A stretch of 7,799 bases of DNA, from NCBI GenBank assembly GCA_964643965.1, contig CAZXVH010000160.1, forward strand, positions 1 to 7,799, written 5' to 3'. This DNA is from GCA-2746795 sp964643965 (lineage in GTDB: Bacteria; Chloroflexota; Anaerolineae; Promineifilales; Promineifilaceae). The position numbers and the translations under genes were made by a program. The stretch's first letter is position 1. Each line of letters begins with the position of its first letter. Below the pieces are notes generated by a model, which was given only the letters and a program-made list of their open reading frames with translations, was not told the origin of the DNA and ran no database searches. Positions 1-6,717 of the stretch are shown in pieces.

Positions 1-61
1 GGTGGTTTTCGATGCCACCGAGGATGGGATGGTAATCTTTGTAGATGTGTAGAATATGCAA
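1..61 (-). CDS. GT4 glycosyltransferase, N-terminus only (partial, divergent, TTG start)
   Basis: Read on the minus strand from 61 to the window edge, this gives 20 codons: Met(TTG)-HILHIYKDYHPILGGIENH. The pattern of a short beta strand, then YKDYHP, then GGIE-H is the usual start of GT4 (GT-B fold) glycosyltransferases; the Gly-Gly pair lies in the loop near the nucleotide-sugar cleft. The start is well constrained. An in-frame TGA lies at 76-74, the only start-type codon after it is TTG at 61-59, and AGGAG at 72-68 sits six bases upstream. The gene runs off the left edge, so length and donor sugar are unknown. It is transcribed away from the plus-strand glycan operon, which suggests a second arm of the same surface-polysaccharide locus. 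The family call rests on about 20 residues, so it is likely rather than certain. Confidence 0.72.
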   Translation of the reverse strand, partial: MHILHIYKDYHPILGGIENH

Positions 62-67
62 CGCTTT

Positions 68-72
68 CTCCT
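68..72 (-). promoter_or_regulatory. Shine-Dalgarno for the divergent TTG-start gene
   Basis: On the minus strand AGGAG is followed by six bases (AAAGCG) and then TTG. An in-frame stop two codons further upstream (76-74) leaves no other start, so this site decides the unusual TTG start of the divergent glycosyltransferase. Confidence 0.7.
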
Positions 73-158
73 GTCACGCCAAACACAGTTTGCTGGCATA
101 GTATAGTTAAAGTAAGATTTCGAGGCTATTCTACCCAACTTAGGAGCTGTTCGCTTTT
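73..158. promoter_or_regulatory. Divergent intergenic region, probable promoters for both arms
   Basis: This AT-rich stretch separates the divergent gene from the plus-strand operon and must hold the minus-strand promoter unless that gene is read from elsewhere. Weak sigma-70-like matches are visible. On the plus strand TTGCTG (90-95) and TAAGAT (113-118) are 17 bases apart, and TATAGT lies at 102-107. On the minus strand TATACT overlaps the same spot without a good -35 partner. None is strong enough to name as the promoter. No ORF or RNA gene is evident here. Confidence 0.3.
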
Positions 159-191
159 AGAAGTTCAACTTCTCAGAGAAGTTGAACTTCT
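159..191. repeat. Double palindrome: 15-base inverted repeat whose arms are themselves palindromes
   Basis: AGAAGTTCAACTTCT (159-173) and AGAAGTTGAACTTCT (177-191) are perfect reverse complements separated by CAG, so the whole 33 bases can form a 15-bp hairpin with a 3-base loop. Each arm is also a palindrome by itself (7-base halves around one central base), so the element can equally be read as two tandem copies of one site 18 bases apart. No T-tract follows on either strand, so it is not a classic intrinsic terminator. Possible roles are a pair of operator sites for a dimeric regulator of the operon, an mRNA leader hairpin, or one copy of a dispersed intergenic palindromic (REP/MITE-like) repeat. 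The structure is certain; the role is not known. Confidence 0.85.
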
Positions 192-244
192 TGGCTAAAC
201 TTATTCACAGGTCAATTTTGGTGACAAACTTCAAATCATTTGCT

Positions 245-1648
245 ATGCGATTACCCCTCTCCCGTTTTTCTCATTTGGGCAAAGAATTTGTTTGGATTTC
301 TATAGGGCAAGGGGCAGCCGTCATCGGTGGTTTGGTTGGCCTGCGCCTGCTGACCAATTATCTCTCACCTGCCACCTTTGGTGAAATAGCTCTAATCATG
401 ACGTTGGCTACGTTAGTAAACCAGCTTCTGTTCGGCCCGCTGGCGGGGGCGGTGCTGCGCTTTTTGGCACCTGCACACGAGGCAGGCGCTATTCGTGCTT
501 ACTTAGATGCTACCCGCCAACTGACAAAAGTGGTGACGCTGTTGGTGGCGGCGTTCACGGCCGTTTTCACGATCATCCTGCTCTTATTAGGGCGCAATGA
601 TTGGCTGTTTTTTCTGGTAACGGCCGTTTTGTACGCCTTGCTCACCGGTTACAATCTCATACTCAATGGGATGCAAAATGCCCTGCGCCAACGCAAAGTG
701 GTGGCCTGGCATACCGCCATCGGCCAATGGCTGCAAGTCATTTTCTTGTTAGCCGCCGTCATCTATCTTGGTCCCACCAGTTATGCGGCTATGCTGGGTT
801 ATCTGGTGGCAGCTGCCTGTATTCTGCCTTCCCAATTCTACTTTTTCCGGCGCAAAGTTCTCAGCCTCACCCAGGAAGAAGCCCTCACGCCACCCCAGGC
901 GGCAGGGGCGCTCCTCTGGCGGGATAAAATGCAAACCTACGCCCTGCCTTTCGTGGGTTGGGGCATATTCTCCTGGGCGCAGATGTCTTCAGATCGGTGG
1001 GCGCTGCAAGGGGCGAGGGGCGCCAGCGAAGTGGGCTATTTTGCCATTCTTTACCGGCTTGGTTATTATCCTATTTCTTTGCTGACTAATCTGGTGGTGC
1101 AGCTTTTGACGCCTATTTTATTCCAAAAAGCGGGCGACGCCTCTAACCAACAGCGCATGGAGGCGACGTATCGAGCCAATCAATGGCTGGTGCTGATCTC
1201 TTTGGGCATTACGGCCGTTGCTGTTTTAGCTGCCTGGCTCCTGCATGATTTTATTTTCAACCTGTTTGTGGCGCCGGCATACGGTATCATTTCTCCGTTG
1301 CTACCCTGGATGGTATTGGCGGGCGGCTTATTTGCTACCGGTCAAATTGCCACAATCAGCCTGTTGAGCGAAGCAGAAACCAAGATGCTGCTGGCTCCCA
1401 AAATTGGAACGGCCGTTTTTGGCGCCCTGCTCAATTTTGCCGCAGCATACGTTTGGGGATTACCGGGCGTTGTCGGCGCCATCTCTTTCACAGCCGCGCT
1501 TTATGTCGCCTGGATTATTCTTTTAGGCCACCAGCGCCAGAAAGAACGGCAAAAAATTCCCTCACGCGAATTTGCCCTGGGAACAGCGCCTTTAGATGGA
1601 AACCTGATTCAAGATGAGCAAAATGATGCCCATGAAACCCCTGTTTAG
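245..1648 (+). CDS. Polysaccharide flippase, Wzx/MATE (MOP superfamily) type
   Basis: A 467-residue integral membrane protein with about twelve hydrophobic segments, for example near residues 14-36, 45-67, 94-115, 118-140, 156-200, 270-298, 330-350, 365-388 and 400-445. The beginning (KEFVWISIGQGAAVIGGL, then LRLLTNYLSPATFGE) is the typical first helix and loop of oligosaccharide flippases, where the position after the first helix commonly reads L.P..FG. The length fits the family (about 420-500). It would carry lipid-linked glycan units across the cytoplasmic membrane. The polar tail after about residue 446 is likely cytoplasmic. Start choice: the reading frame is open from a TTG at 182, but that codon lies inside the 159-191 hairpin and would add 21 residues outside the family pattern; ATG 245 fits best. 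GTG 221, with a weak AGG nine bases upstream, is a second option. Four Thr-Ala-Val tripeptides here are all encoded by the ACGGCCGTT motif. First gene of the plus-strand operon. Substrate unknown. Confidence 0.85.
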   Translation: MRLPLSRFSHLGKEFVWISIGQGAAVIGGLVGLRLLTNYLSPATFGEIALIMTLATLVNQLLFGPLAGAVLRFLAPAHEAGAIRAYLDATRQLTKVVTLLVAAFTAVFTIILLLLGRNDWLFFLVTAVLYALLTGYNLILNGMQNALRQRKVVAWHTAIGQWLQVIFLLAAVIYLGPTSYAAMLGYLVAAACILPSQFYFFRRKVLSLTQEEALTPPQAAGALLWRDKMQTYALPFVGWGIFSWAQMSSDRWALQGARGASEVGYFAILYRLGYYPISLLTNLVVQLLTPILFQKAGDASNQQRMEATYRANQWLVLISLGITAVAVLAAWLLHDFIFNLFVAPAYGIISPLLPWMVLAGGLFATGQIATISLLSEAETKMLLAPKIGTAVFGALLNFAAAYVWGLPGVVGAISFTAALYVAWIILLGHQRQKERQKIPSREFALGTAPLDGNLIQDEQNDAHETPV

Positions 1649-1687
1649 CGCCTTGTACCGCTGGCTTCGTCCGAAGGAAACAGTGCC

Positions 1688-2494
1688 ATGAAAACGTCCC
1701 TCAAATCGCGGCTGTTCAATCTGCTGCCCGCCCAAAACAAAACGCTCTACCAGTTTTGTCGCCGCTATCTCGATCGAGCTGATGGCGTGAACAACAGTGA
1801 CATGGCAACAAATGGTGAAATGCGGGTGCTGCAAGCCGTTTTGCCCCGCTGCCACCTTGTTTTTGACGTGGGCGCCAATGTCGGCGACTGGACAAAAGCG
1901 GCGCTAACTTTCAACGCGCAGCTCGTCATTCATGCCTTTGAACCCCACAAGGCTACCTTTGATAGGTTGGCAAGCCAACCTTTTCCGGCGCAGGTGACAG
2001 TGCAACCCTTTGGCTTTAGCGCCAGCGAAGAGGAAAAGGTGCTGTATGTGATGGCGGATCACACCGGCATGAACAGTGTGTATGCCAGGACAGGGCTGCC
2101 CACACAAACCGATCACGGCGAAGCAACACCCATCCACATTCAGCTTAAAACGATAGCTGGTTACTGCCAAAGCCATGACATTGAGCAGATTGATTTTCTG
2201 AAAATTGATGTAGAGGGACACGACCTGGCTGTTTTATCTGGCGCAAAGGAGATGCTACAAAACGGCCATATCCGGCTGATTCAGTTTGAATATGGCGGTG
2301 CGAGCATCGACGCCCGGGTATTTTTGAAGGATTTTTTTGAGCTGCTGCAACCTCTGAATTATCAACTTTATAAAATTCAGGCCGACCACCTGCAACCTGC
2401 CCCCACTTATGCGCAAACTTTGGAAACGTTTCAATACCAAAATTGGCTGGCTGTCCAGGCCACGTCAGGCACTGATTACCTGGAATTGTTATGA
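1688..2494 (+). CDS. FkbM-family SAM-dependent methyltransferase
   Basis: A 268-residue soluble protein with the FkbM (Methyltransf_21) layout. Motif I for S-adenosylmethionine is VFDVGANVGDWT (58-69), the acidic ribose contact is in HAFEPH (82-87), and the family signature L-K-I-D-V-E-G-H is at 161-168 after the usual 'L.TI...C' segment (143-150). The closing strand is FEYGG (190-194). Members methylate hydroxyl groups of sugars and other small molecules. In this context it probably O-methylates a residue of the glycan, but the substrate cannot be told. Start: ATG 1688 has AAGGA (1674-1678 region) about nine bases upstream. Its stop TGA overlaps the ATG of the next gene (ATGA, 2491-2494), which implies coupled translation. 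The gene contains none of the ACGGCCGT motifs found in most neighbours, only a near match at 2261-2268. Confidence 0.88.
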   Translation: MKTSLKSRLFNLLPAQNKTLYQFCRRYLDRADGVNNSDMATNGEMRVLQAVLPRCHLVFDVGANVGDWTKAALTFNAQLVIHAFEPHKATFDRLASQPFPAQVTVQPFGFSASEEEKVLYVMADHTGMNSVYARTGLPTQTDHGEATPIHIQLKTIAGYCQSHDIEQIDFLKIDVEGHDLAVLSGAKEMLQNGHIRLIQFEYGGASIDARVFLKDFFELLQPLNYQLYKIQADHLQPAPTYAQTLETFQYQNWLAVQATSGTDYLELL

Positions 2495-3624
2495 CACCTC
2501 TCAAAAGTGAACGGCCGTTACGTATTTTTTATGCCGCCGCTGATTCAGCTACCGCCCAAACGCCTGGCTCCAAGATATGGTACTACAACCTGTATCTGCC
2601 CCTGGTCGATTTAGGGCATGAGGTGGTGCGGTTCGACTTTGATTTCAGCCAGATTGCTCCATACCGTGACTTTACGGTGGCGGCCAATCAAGCACAGGTT
2701 GCGCTCAATCGGCCTCTTCTGGAAAAGCAATTATTGACACAATTAAAAAAGGCTCAGGCGGAACGGCCGTTTGACCTCTTTTTCAGTTATTTCTACAGCG
2801 CCGACATCACCGCCGACACCTTGCAGCAAATCAAAGAACTGGGCATCACCACCGTCAACTGGTACTGCAACGGCTCCTACCAATTTCATCTCGTCAGCGA
2901 CATTGCCCCCTTTTATGATTACTGCCTGGTTCCCGAAAAATTCCGGCTGGAAGATTATCGCCGCGTGGGCGCAAACCCCATTTACTGCCAGGAAGCAGCC
3001 AACCCTACCATCTATCACCCCTATAATTTGCCCCAAGAATACGACATCACTTTTGTCGGCCAAAAATATGGCGACCGCCCTGTTTTCATCCGCCATCTTT
3101 TGCGCCAGGGGCTGGATGTGCGGGTATGGGGGCCAAATTGGCAAGAACGGCCGTCACCTGTTCCCAAGTGGCGGTTGGCTGGCAGCCGCCTGAAGCGTTT
3201 TCTCAAAGGAGCCGAACCGTTATTTCCACCCCAAATACCCGCCGACCGCTGTGGCCCCCCCTTGAGTGACAAAGCGATGATCCAAATGTACAGCCGCTCC
3301 AAAATCAATCTGGGCTTCTCTAACGTGGCCGATACCACTACCGGCATCAAACAAGTGCGGCTGCGTGATTTTGAAGTGCCGATGAGCGGCGGGTTTTACC
3401 TGGTAGAAACGATGCCAGAGTTAGCTGAATTTTTTGAGTATGACAAAGAAATCGTGGGCTATGCCGACAAGCAAGAGTTGGCTGAAAAAGCGTCTTTCTA
3501 TCTGGCGCATGATCAAGAGCGTGAGCAAATTCGGCAGGCGGGATTGGCCCGCGCCCGGCGAGATCACAGCTGGCATAAACGTTTCTTAGACAGCTTCGCC
3601 CAAATGACCCCAATTGGAGGTTGA
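2491..3624 (+). CDS. CgeB-like glycosyltransferase (glycosyl transferases group 1, C-terminal Glyco_trans_1_2 type)
   Basis: A 377-residue protein with a two-domain GT-B layout. The N-terminal half (RIFYAAADS at 11-19, then WYYNLYLPLVDLGHEVV) resembles the DUF3880-like domain of the spore-maturation protein CgeB group. A linker strand YDITFVGQKYGDR (184-196) opens the nucleotide-sugar-binding half. The diagnostic C-terminal block is MYSRSKINLGFSN (266-278) followed by LRDFEVPMSGGFYLVE (291-306), the counterpart of the 'R.fE..a.G.flL' segment in CgeB-like enzymes. The closing H-S-W-H-K-R-F (349-355) matches the common 'H(T/S)(Y/W)..R' end. It is expected to transfer a sugar from an activated donor in the cytoplasm; donor and acceptor are unknown. 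The start codon overlaps the stop of the methyltransferase gene. Three Glu-Arg-Pro tripeptides (from 2510, 2762 and 3146) all come from the recurring palindrome. Confidence 0.8.
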   Translation: MTPLKSERPLRIFYAAADSATAQTPGSKIWYYNLYLPLVDLGHEVVRFDFDFSQIAPYRDFTVAANQAQVALNRPLLEKQLLTQLKKAQAERPFDLFFSYFYSADITADTLQQIKELGITTVNWYCNGSYQFHLVSDIAPFYDYCLVPEKFRLEDYRRVGANPIYCQEAANPTIYHPYNLPQEYDITFVGQKYGDRPVFIRHLLRQGLDVRVWGPNWQERPSPVPKWRLAGSRLKRFLKGAEPLFPPQIPADRCGPPLSDKAMIQMYSRSKINLGFSNVADTTTGIKQVRLRDFEVPMSGGFYLVETMPELAEFFEYDKEIVGYADKQELAEKASFYLAHDQEREQIRQAGLARARRDHSWHKRFLDSFAQMTPIGG

Positions 3625-3638
3625 GTTAACCTGCTCTT

Positions 3639-4472
3639 ATGGCAACCGAAATCTCTCCCAGACCAAAAGTCAGTGTCATGATTTGTGTGTATAACGGCGC
3701 AGATGTGGTGATGCAGGCAGTGGACAGCATTTTGGCGCAAACATTCACCGATTTTGAACTGATTGTAGTGGATGATGGCTCTACCGATGACACCGCCGAG
3801 CGGGTGCAAGCGTGTCCCGATGCCCGTCTTCGTTTTTTCCAACAGGCACACCTGGGTATTCCGCAAGCTAGAAATCACGCTCTGGCTCAGGCGCGAGGCG
3901 CATATCTGGCCGTGCTTGATGCGGATGATGTGGCGGATCCCAATCGTCTCGAGGCGCAGGCGGCGTTTCTGGAAACTCACCCGGAGGTGGTGATGGTGGG
4001 AACCGGCTATGTGCAGGCCGATCAATTGCTGAAGCGCGATAAAACAGTGACGCCGCCGCTAACAGATGCGGCTATCCGCCGGGCGATGCTGCGTGGCAAT
4101 CCTTTTTGCCATTCCACGGTGATGATGCGCCGTTCGGCCATTGACAAGGTGGGATTTTATTCTGAAGCCTTTCCATTTGTTCAGGATTATGAATTGTGGT
4201 CGCGCCTGGCTCAAGCAGGCAAGCTGGCAAATCTGCCAGAGCTATTGGTGACGCGCCATTATCACTCGCGCAGTGTTTCTAACAATTTCCGCAATGAATT
4301 TTATCGGTTCGCGTTGTTTGCGCGGGCAAACCATTATGCCATTCAACGTTTGGGCGCTCCGAAAACGGCTTATTTTTATACGGTGCGAGCCATTGTCTTA
4401 TTTTTTATTCTCGATTTATATGCCATACTAAAGAATTGGCGGCATAAGCAAACGGCCGTTCTCCCCTCATGA
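3639..4472 (+). CDS. GT2-family glycosyltransferase (GT-A fold)
   Basis: A 277-residue enzyme with the full GT2 set. The first strand is VSVMICVYNGA (11-21), the nucleotide-binding segment ELIVVDDGSTDDT is at 40-52, IPQARNHAL is at 74-82, and the metal-binding D-A-D is at 94-96 (LDADDV). The acceptor-side segment is PFCHSTVMMRR (145-155), and QDYELW (182-187) stands in the catalytic-base region, where Asp183 is the likely base. A hydrophobic stretch near 246-264 followed by K-N-W-R-H-K suggests membrane association at the C-terminus. It probably adds one sugar to the lipid-linked oligosaccharide. The gap to the previous gene is 14 bases. The only strong Shine-Dalgarno (GGAGG, 3616-3620) lies 18 bases before ATG, unusually far, but an in-frame TAA at 3627-3629 excludes a longer start. 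Its stop overlaps the next ATG (4469-4472). The single recurring palindrome copy is at its very end (4451). Confidence 0.9.
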   Translation: MATEISPRPKVSVMICVYNGADVVMQAVDSILAQTFTDFELIVVDDGSTDDTAERVQACPDARLRFFQQAHLGIPQARNHALAQARGAYLAVLDADDVADPNRLEAQAAFLETHPEVVMVGTGYVQADQLLKRDKTVTPPLTDAAIRRAMLRGNPFCHSTVMMRRSAIDKVGFYSEAFPFVQDYELWSRLAQAGKLANLPELLVTRHYHSRSVSNNFRNEFYRFALFARANHYAIQRLGAPKTAYFYTVRAIVLFFILDLYAILKNWRHKQTAVLPS

Positions 4473-5569
4473 ACTATCCGCCCCCCAAACCCATCAAACG
4501 AGTCGCTGTCCTTTGGGAACATTTAACCGGCTACATGGTCACCAGTTTAACGGCCGTTTTGGAAAATCCAGCCATCGAACTGCTGGCGGTGCAGCGGGTG
4601 GGCGGCGAAAACGTGCAAACGCCGCGCCTGACTCATGCCCGATTACAGGTCATTGATCTAACCGCCACCAAAGAAACAGATAACAAATTATTGGCACAGT
4701 TATTAGCTTTCCAACCCGATGTAGCCTTGATTACCGGCGCCTCGTTTCCCCTCTACCGCCAGGCTGCTCAAAAACTTAACCAACAAGGCTGTCTGGTGGT
4801 TTGGGCTTCCGACCGCATCCGGCGCAAACTAGTGAGTGATGGTTATCAGGCTGTTATGGGGCGAAACGGCCGTTGGTCTCATTACCACGCCGCTTTTGTT
4901 CCGGGTCAGGCCGCCACAAAATATGCCCGGTTCATTGGTTTTCCAGCAGAGCATATCTTTACTGGCCTTTACTCTGGAAACACGGCCTTGTTTCAAGCCA
5001 TCGGCATAGAGCGCCATCGTCAGTCAGAAACCTGGCCCCGTATTTTTCTTTTCGTGGGTCAGCTCATTGAGCGCAAAGGGGTTGATACCTTGCTGCAAGC
5101 CTATGCCTGGTATCGGCAGACGAGCGCCGCCCCCTGGGATTTGCTGATAGTAGGCAGTGGCCCCTTGCAATCAGCCCTTGAGGATCAGCCCGGTGTGCAA
5201 GGTTTTGGTTACTTATCGCCGGAAGAAACGGCCGTTCTCATGGGCAAAGCGGGCTGTTTTATTCTACCTTCTCGGTGGGATCATTGGGGTGTGGTTTTGC
5301 ACGAAGCCGCCTGCGCCGGACTGCCCATTCTGGCAACCACCAGCTGTGGCGCGGTCGTCGATTTGGTAGAAAAGGGCAAAAACGGCTATCTCTTTGCCTC
5401 AGACCAACCCTACATGCTGGCTGATTTGATGCAGCGGATCACAGAAAGGGATAACGGCCGTTCTCTAGGTCAGCACAGCCTGCAATTATCGTATCAGTTT
5501 AGCCCCGCCTTGTTTGCCCACACCCTGTTGGAAACCATACCAGCCGCTTTGCAAAGAGATCAACCATGA
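4469..5569 (+). CDS. GT4-family glycosyltransferase with DX7E in place of EX7E
   Basis: A 366-residue GT-B enzyme. The C-terminal donor-binding half is clear: FLFVGQLIERKGVDTLL (193-209), IVGSGPL (227-233), GFGYLS (245-250), then LPSRWDHWGVVLHEAACAGL (266-285). In most retaining GT4 enzymes this last segment carries E-x7-E; here the first position is Asp271 and the second Glu279, a conservative change within the subgroup that has W-G-V-V at this place. The N-terminal half is less typical, with VAVLWEHLTGYM near 12-23 and VWASD near 111-115, as expected for the acceptor domain. It probably transfers a hexose or similar sugar from a nucleotide donor, cytoplasmic side. Both ends are ATGA overlaps, with the GT2 gene upstream and another GT4 gene downstream. 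It contains four full copies of AACGGCCGTT (4549, 4865, 5227, 5453). Confidence 0.88.
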   Translation: MNYPPPKPIKRVAVLWEHLTGYMVTSLTAVLENPAIELLAVQRVGGENVQTPRLTHARLQVIDLTATKETDNKLLAQLLAFQPDVALITGASFPLYRQAAQKLNQQGCLVVWASDRIRRKLVSDGYQAVMGRNGRWSHYHAAFVPGQAATKYARFIGFPAEHIFTGLYSGNTALFQAIGIERHRQSETWPRIFLFVGQLIERKGVDTLLQAYAWYRQTSAAPWDLLIVGSGPLQSALEDQPGVQGFGYLSPEETAVLMGKAGCFILPSRWDHWGVVLHEAACAGLPILATTSCGAVVDLVEKGKNGYLFASDQPYMLADLMQRITERDNGRSLGQHSLQLSYQFSPALFAHTLLETIPAALQRDQP

Positions 5570-6717
5570 CAAAAACGGCCGTTCCCCTGCGCATTTTATA
5601 TGTAGACCACGCCCCCATCTGGGGCGGCGCAGAAGCCGTGCTGATGACTTTATTACATCATCTTGACCGGCAGCAGTTCCAACCCGTCGTGGCCACTGCC
5701 CCCGATTCTCCGCTGGCGCAGCGGCTGACAGACAGCGATGTCCCCGTGCTATCTGTTCCCTTTGAGACATTGAATCAAGCTGGGTGGCGGCTTCCTTTTC
5801 ATTTAGGGCAAAGTGTAACGGCCGTTATCCGCCTCATTCGCCAACATCGCATCCACCTCATCCATACCAACACTGTGCGCGCCCACATCGTGGGCAGCCT
5901 GGCGGGAGGGCTTACATGCACCCCGGTCATCTGGACAGTGCATGACAACACCTTCCCGCCGCGACTGGTACGCTGGTTGGCGTTCATTCCGCGCCACGTC
6001 ATCACCGTCTCCACCTGGCTGGCTGAACTGTACCAGGATTGTGGCTTAAACGGCCGTTGCACCGTCATCCCCAACGGCCTGCCCCGGATTGTCAACGCCG
6101 ATCAAGCGCCATCTCTCCGCGCTGAACTGGGCATTCCACCCTACGCGCCCATCGTCTTGAACGTGGGGCGCTTAATCGCCGGAAAAGCGCCGCACCTGTT
6201 CATCTCCGCCGCCGAAAGCGCCGCCGTCCAACACCCCGAGGCTCATTTTATCCTGGTAGGCGGCCCAGATGACGGCGAGGCCGCTGATCAGGTTTATCTG
6301 AAGCAACTGGTCCAAGCGATTGCCAACTCACCTTTGCAAACCCGCCTACACGCCGTCGGGCTGCGTCAGGATGTAGGCCGCTTTTATCGGGCAGCTAATA
6401 TCGTGGTGTATAATGCCGTGCAGCCAGAGGGTCTACCTACTGTTTTGTTAGAGGCTATGGCTTATGCCAAACCGGTTATCGCTTCTGCCATTGGCGGCGT
6501 TCTGGAAATTGTGGAAAATGGCCTTACTGGCCTTCTGACACCGCCCAACAATGTTACCGCTCTGGTTGAAGCTTTAGACACATTACTGGCTAATCCCACC
6601 CGTCAACAAGTGATGGGACAGGCTGGTCTAAAAAGAGTCACTGAATTGTTTTCAGTGTCACAGCAAGTAGAAAAAACCACTGCGATTTATCGTGTCATTT
6701 TTCAAGGAAGGTTATGA
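5566..6717 (+). CDS. GT4-family glycosyltransferase (Glyco_transf_4 plus Glycos_transf_1)
   Basis: A 383-residue, textbook GT4 enzyme. The N-terminal domain starts RILYVDHAPIWGGAE (9-23), with the Gly-Gly-Ala-Glu loop typical of this family, followed by HTNTVRAHIVG (100-110) and the linker VIPNG (167-171). The donor domain has NVGRLIAGKAPHLFI (199-213), FILVGG (228-233), and an intact E-x7-E at Glu288/Glu296 within PEGLPTVLLEAMAYAKPVIA. Length is normal. It would act in the cytoplasm on the growing lipid-linked glycan; sugar specificity is not predictable from sequence. The start codon overlaps the previous stop (5566-5569) and its stop overlaps the next start (6714-6717). Three palindrome copies lie inside (5574, 5817, 6049), the first only five bases after the ATGA overlap. 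Confidence 0.93.
   Translation: MTKTAVPLRILYVDHAPIWGGAEAVLMTLLHHLDRQQFQPVVATAPDSPLAQRLTDSDVPVLSVPFETLNQAGWRLPFHLGQSVTAVIRLIRQHRIHLIHTNTVRAHIVGSLAGGLTCTPVIWTVHDNTFPPRLVRWLAFIPRHVITVSTWLAELYQDCGLNGRCTVIPNGLPRIVNADQAPSLRAELGIPPYAPIVLNVGRLIAGKAPHLFISAAESAAVQHPEAHFILVGGPDDGEAADQVYLKQLVQAIANSPLQTRLHAVGLRQDVGRFYRAANIVVYNAVQPEGLPTVLLEAMAYAKPVIASAIGGVLEIVENGLTGLLTPPNNVTALVEALDTLLANPTRQQVMGQAGLKRVTELFSVSQQVEKTTAIYRVIFQGRL

Noticed and set aside
159..191. Hairpin as an intrinsic terminator
   Set aside because: No run of T follows the stem on either strand, and no gene in the window ends next to it; the flanking genes diverge from it.
182..244. TTG start at 182 giving a flippase 21 residues longer
   Set aside because: The TTG is inside the 159-191 hairpin, the extra residues do not fit the family's usual N-terminus, and ATG 245 places the first membrane helix normally.
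2743..3144. Long minus-strand open frame opposite the CgeB-like gene
   Set aside because: It is the antisense shadow of a gene with clear family motifs; its translation shows no recognisable domain and it has no supporting start context.
3616..3620. GGAGG as the ribosome binding site of an upstream, longer GT2 start
   Set aside because: An in-frame TAA at 3627-3629 and no start codon between it and ATG 3639 exclude a longer protein; the site is only a distant candidate for ATG 3639.
3564..4025. Minus-strand open frame of about 150 codons opposite the GT2 gene
   Set aside because: The plus strand encodes the complete GT2 catalytic motifs; the antisense product is rich in His and Ile without domain pattern.
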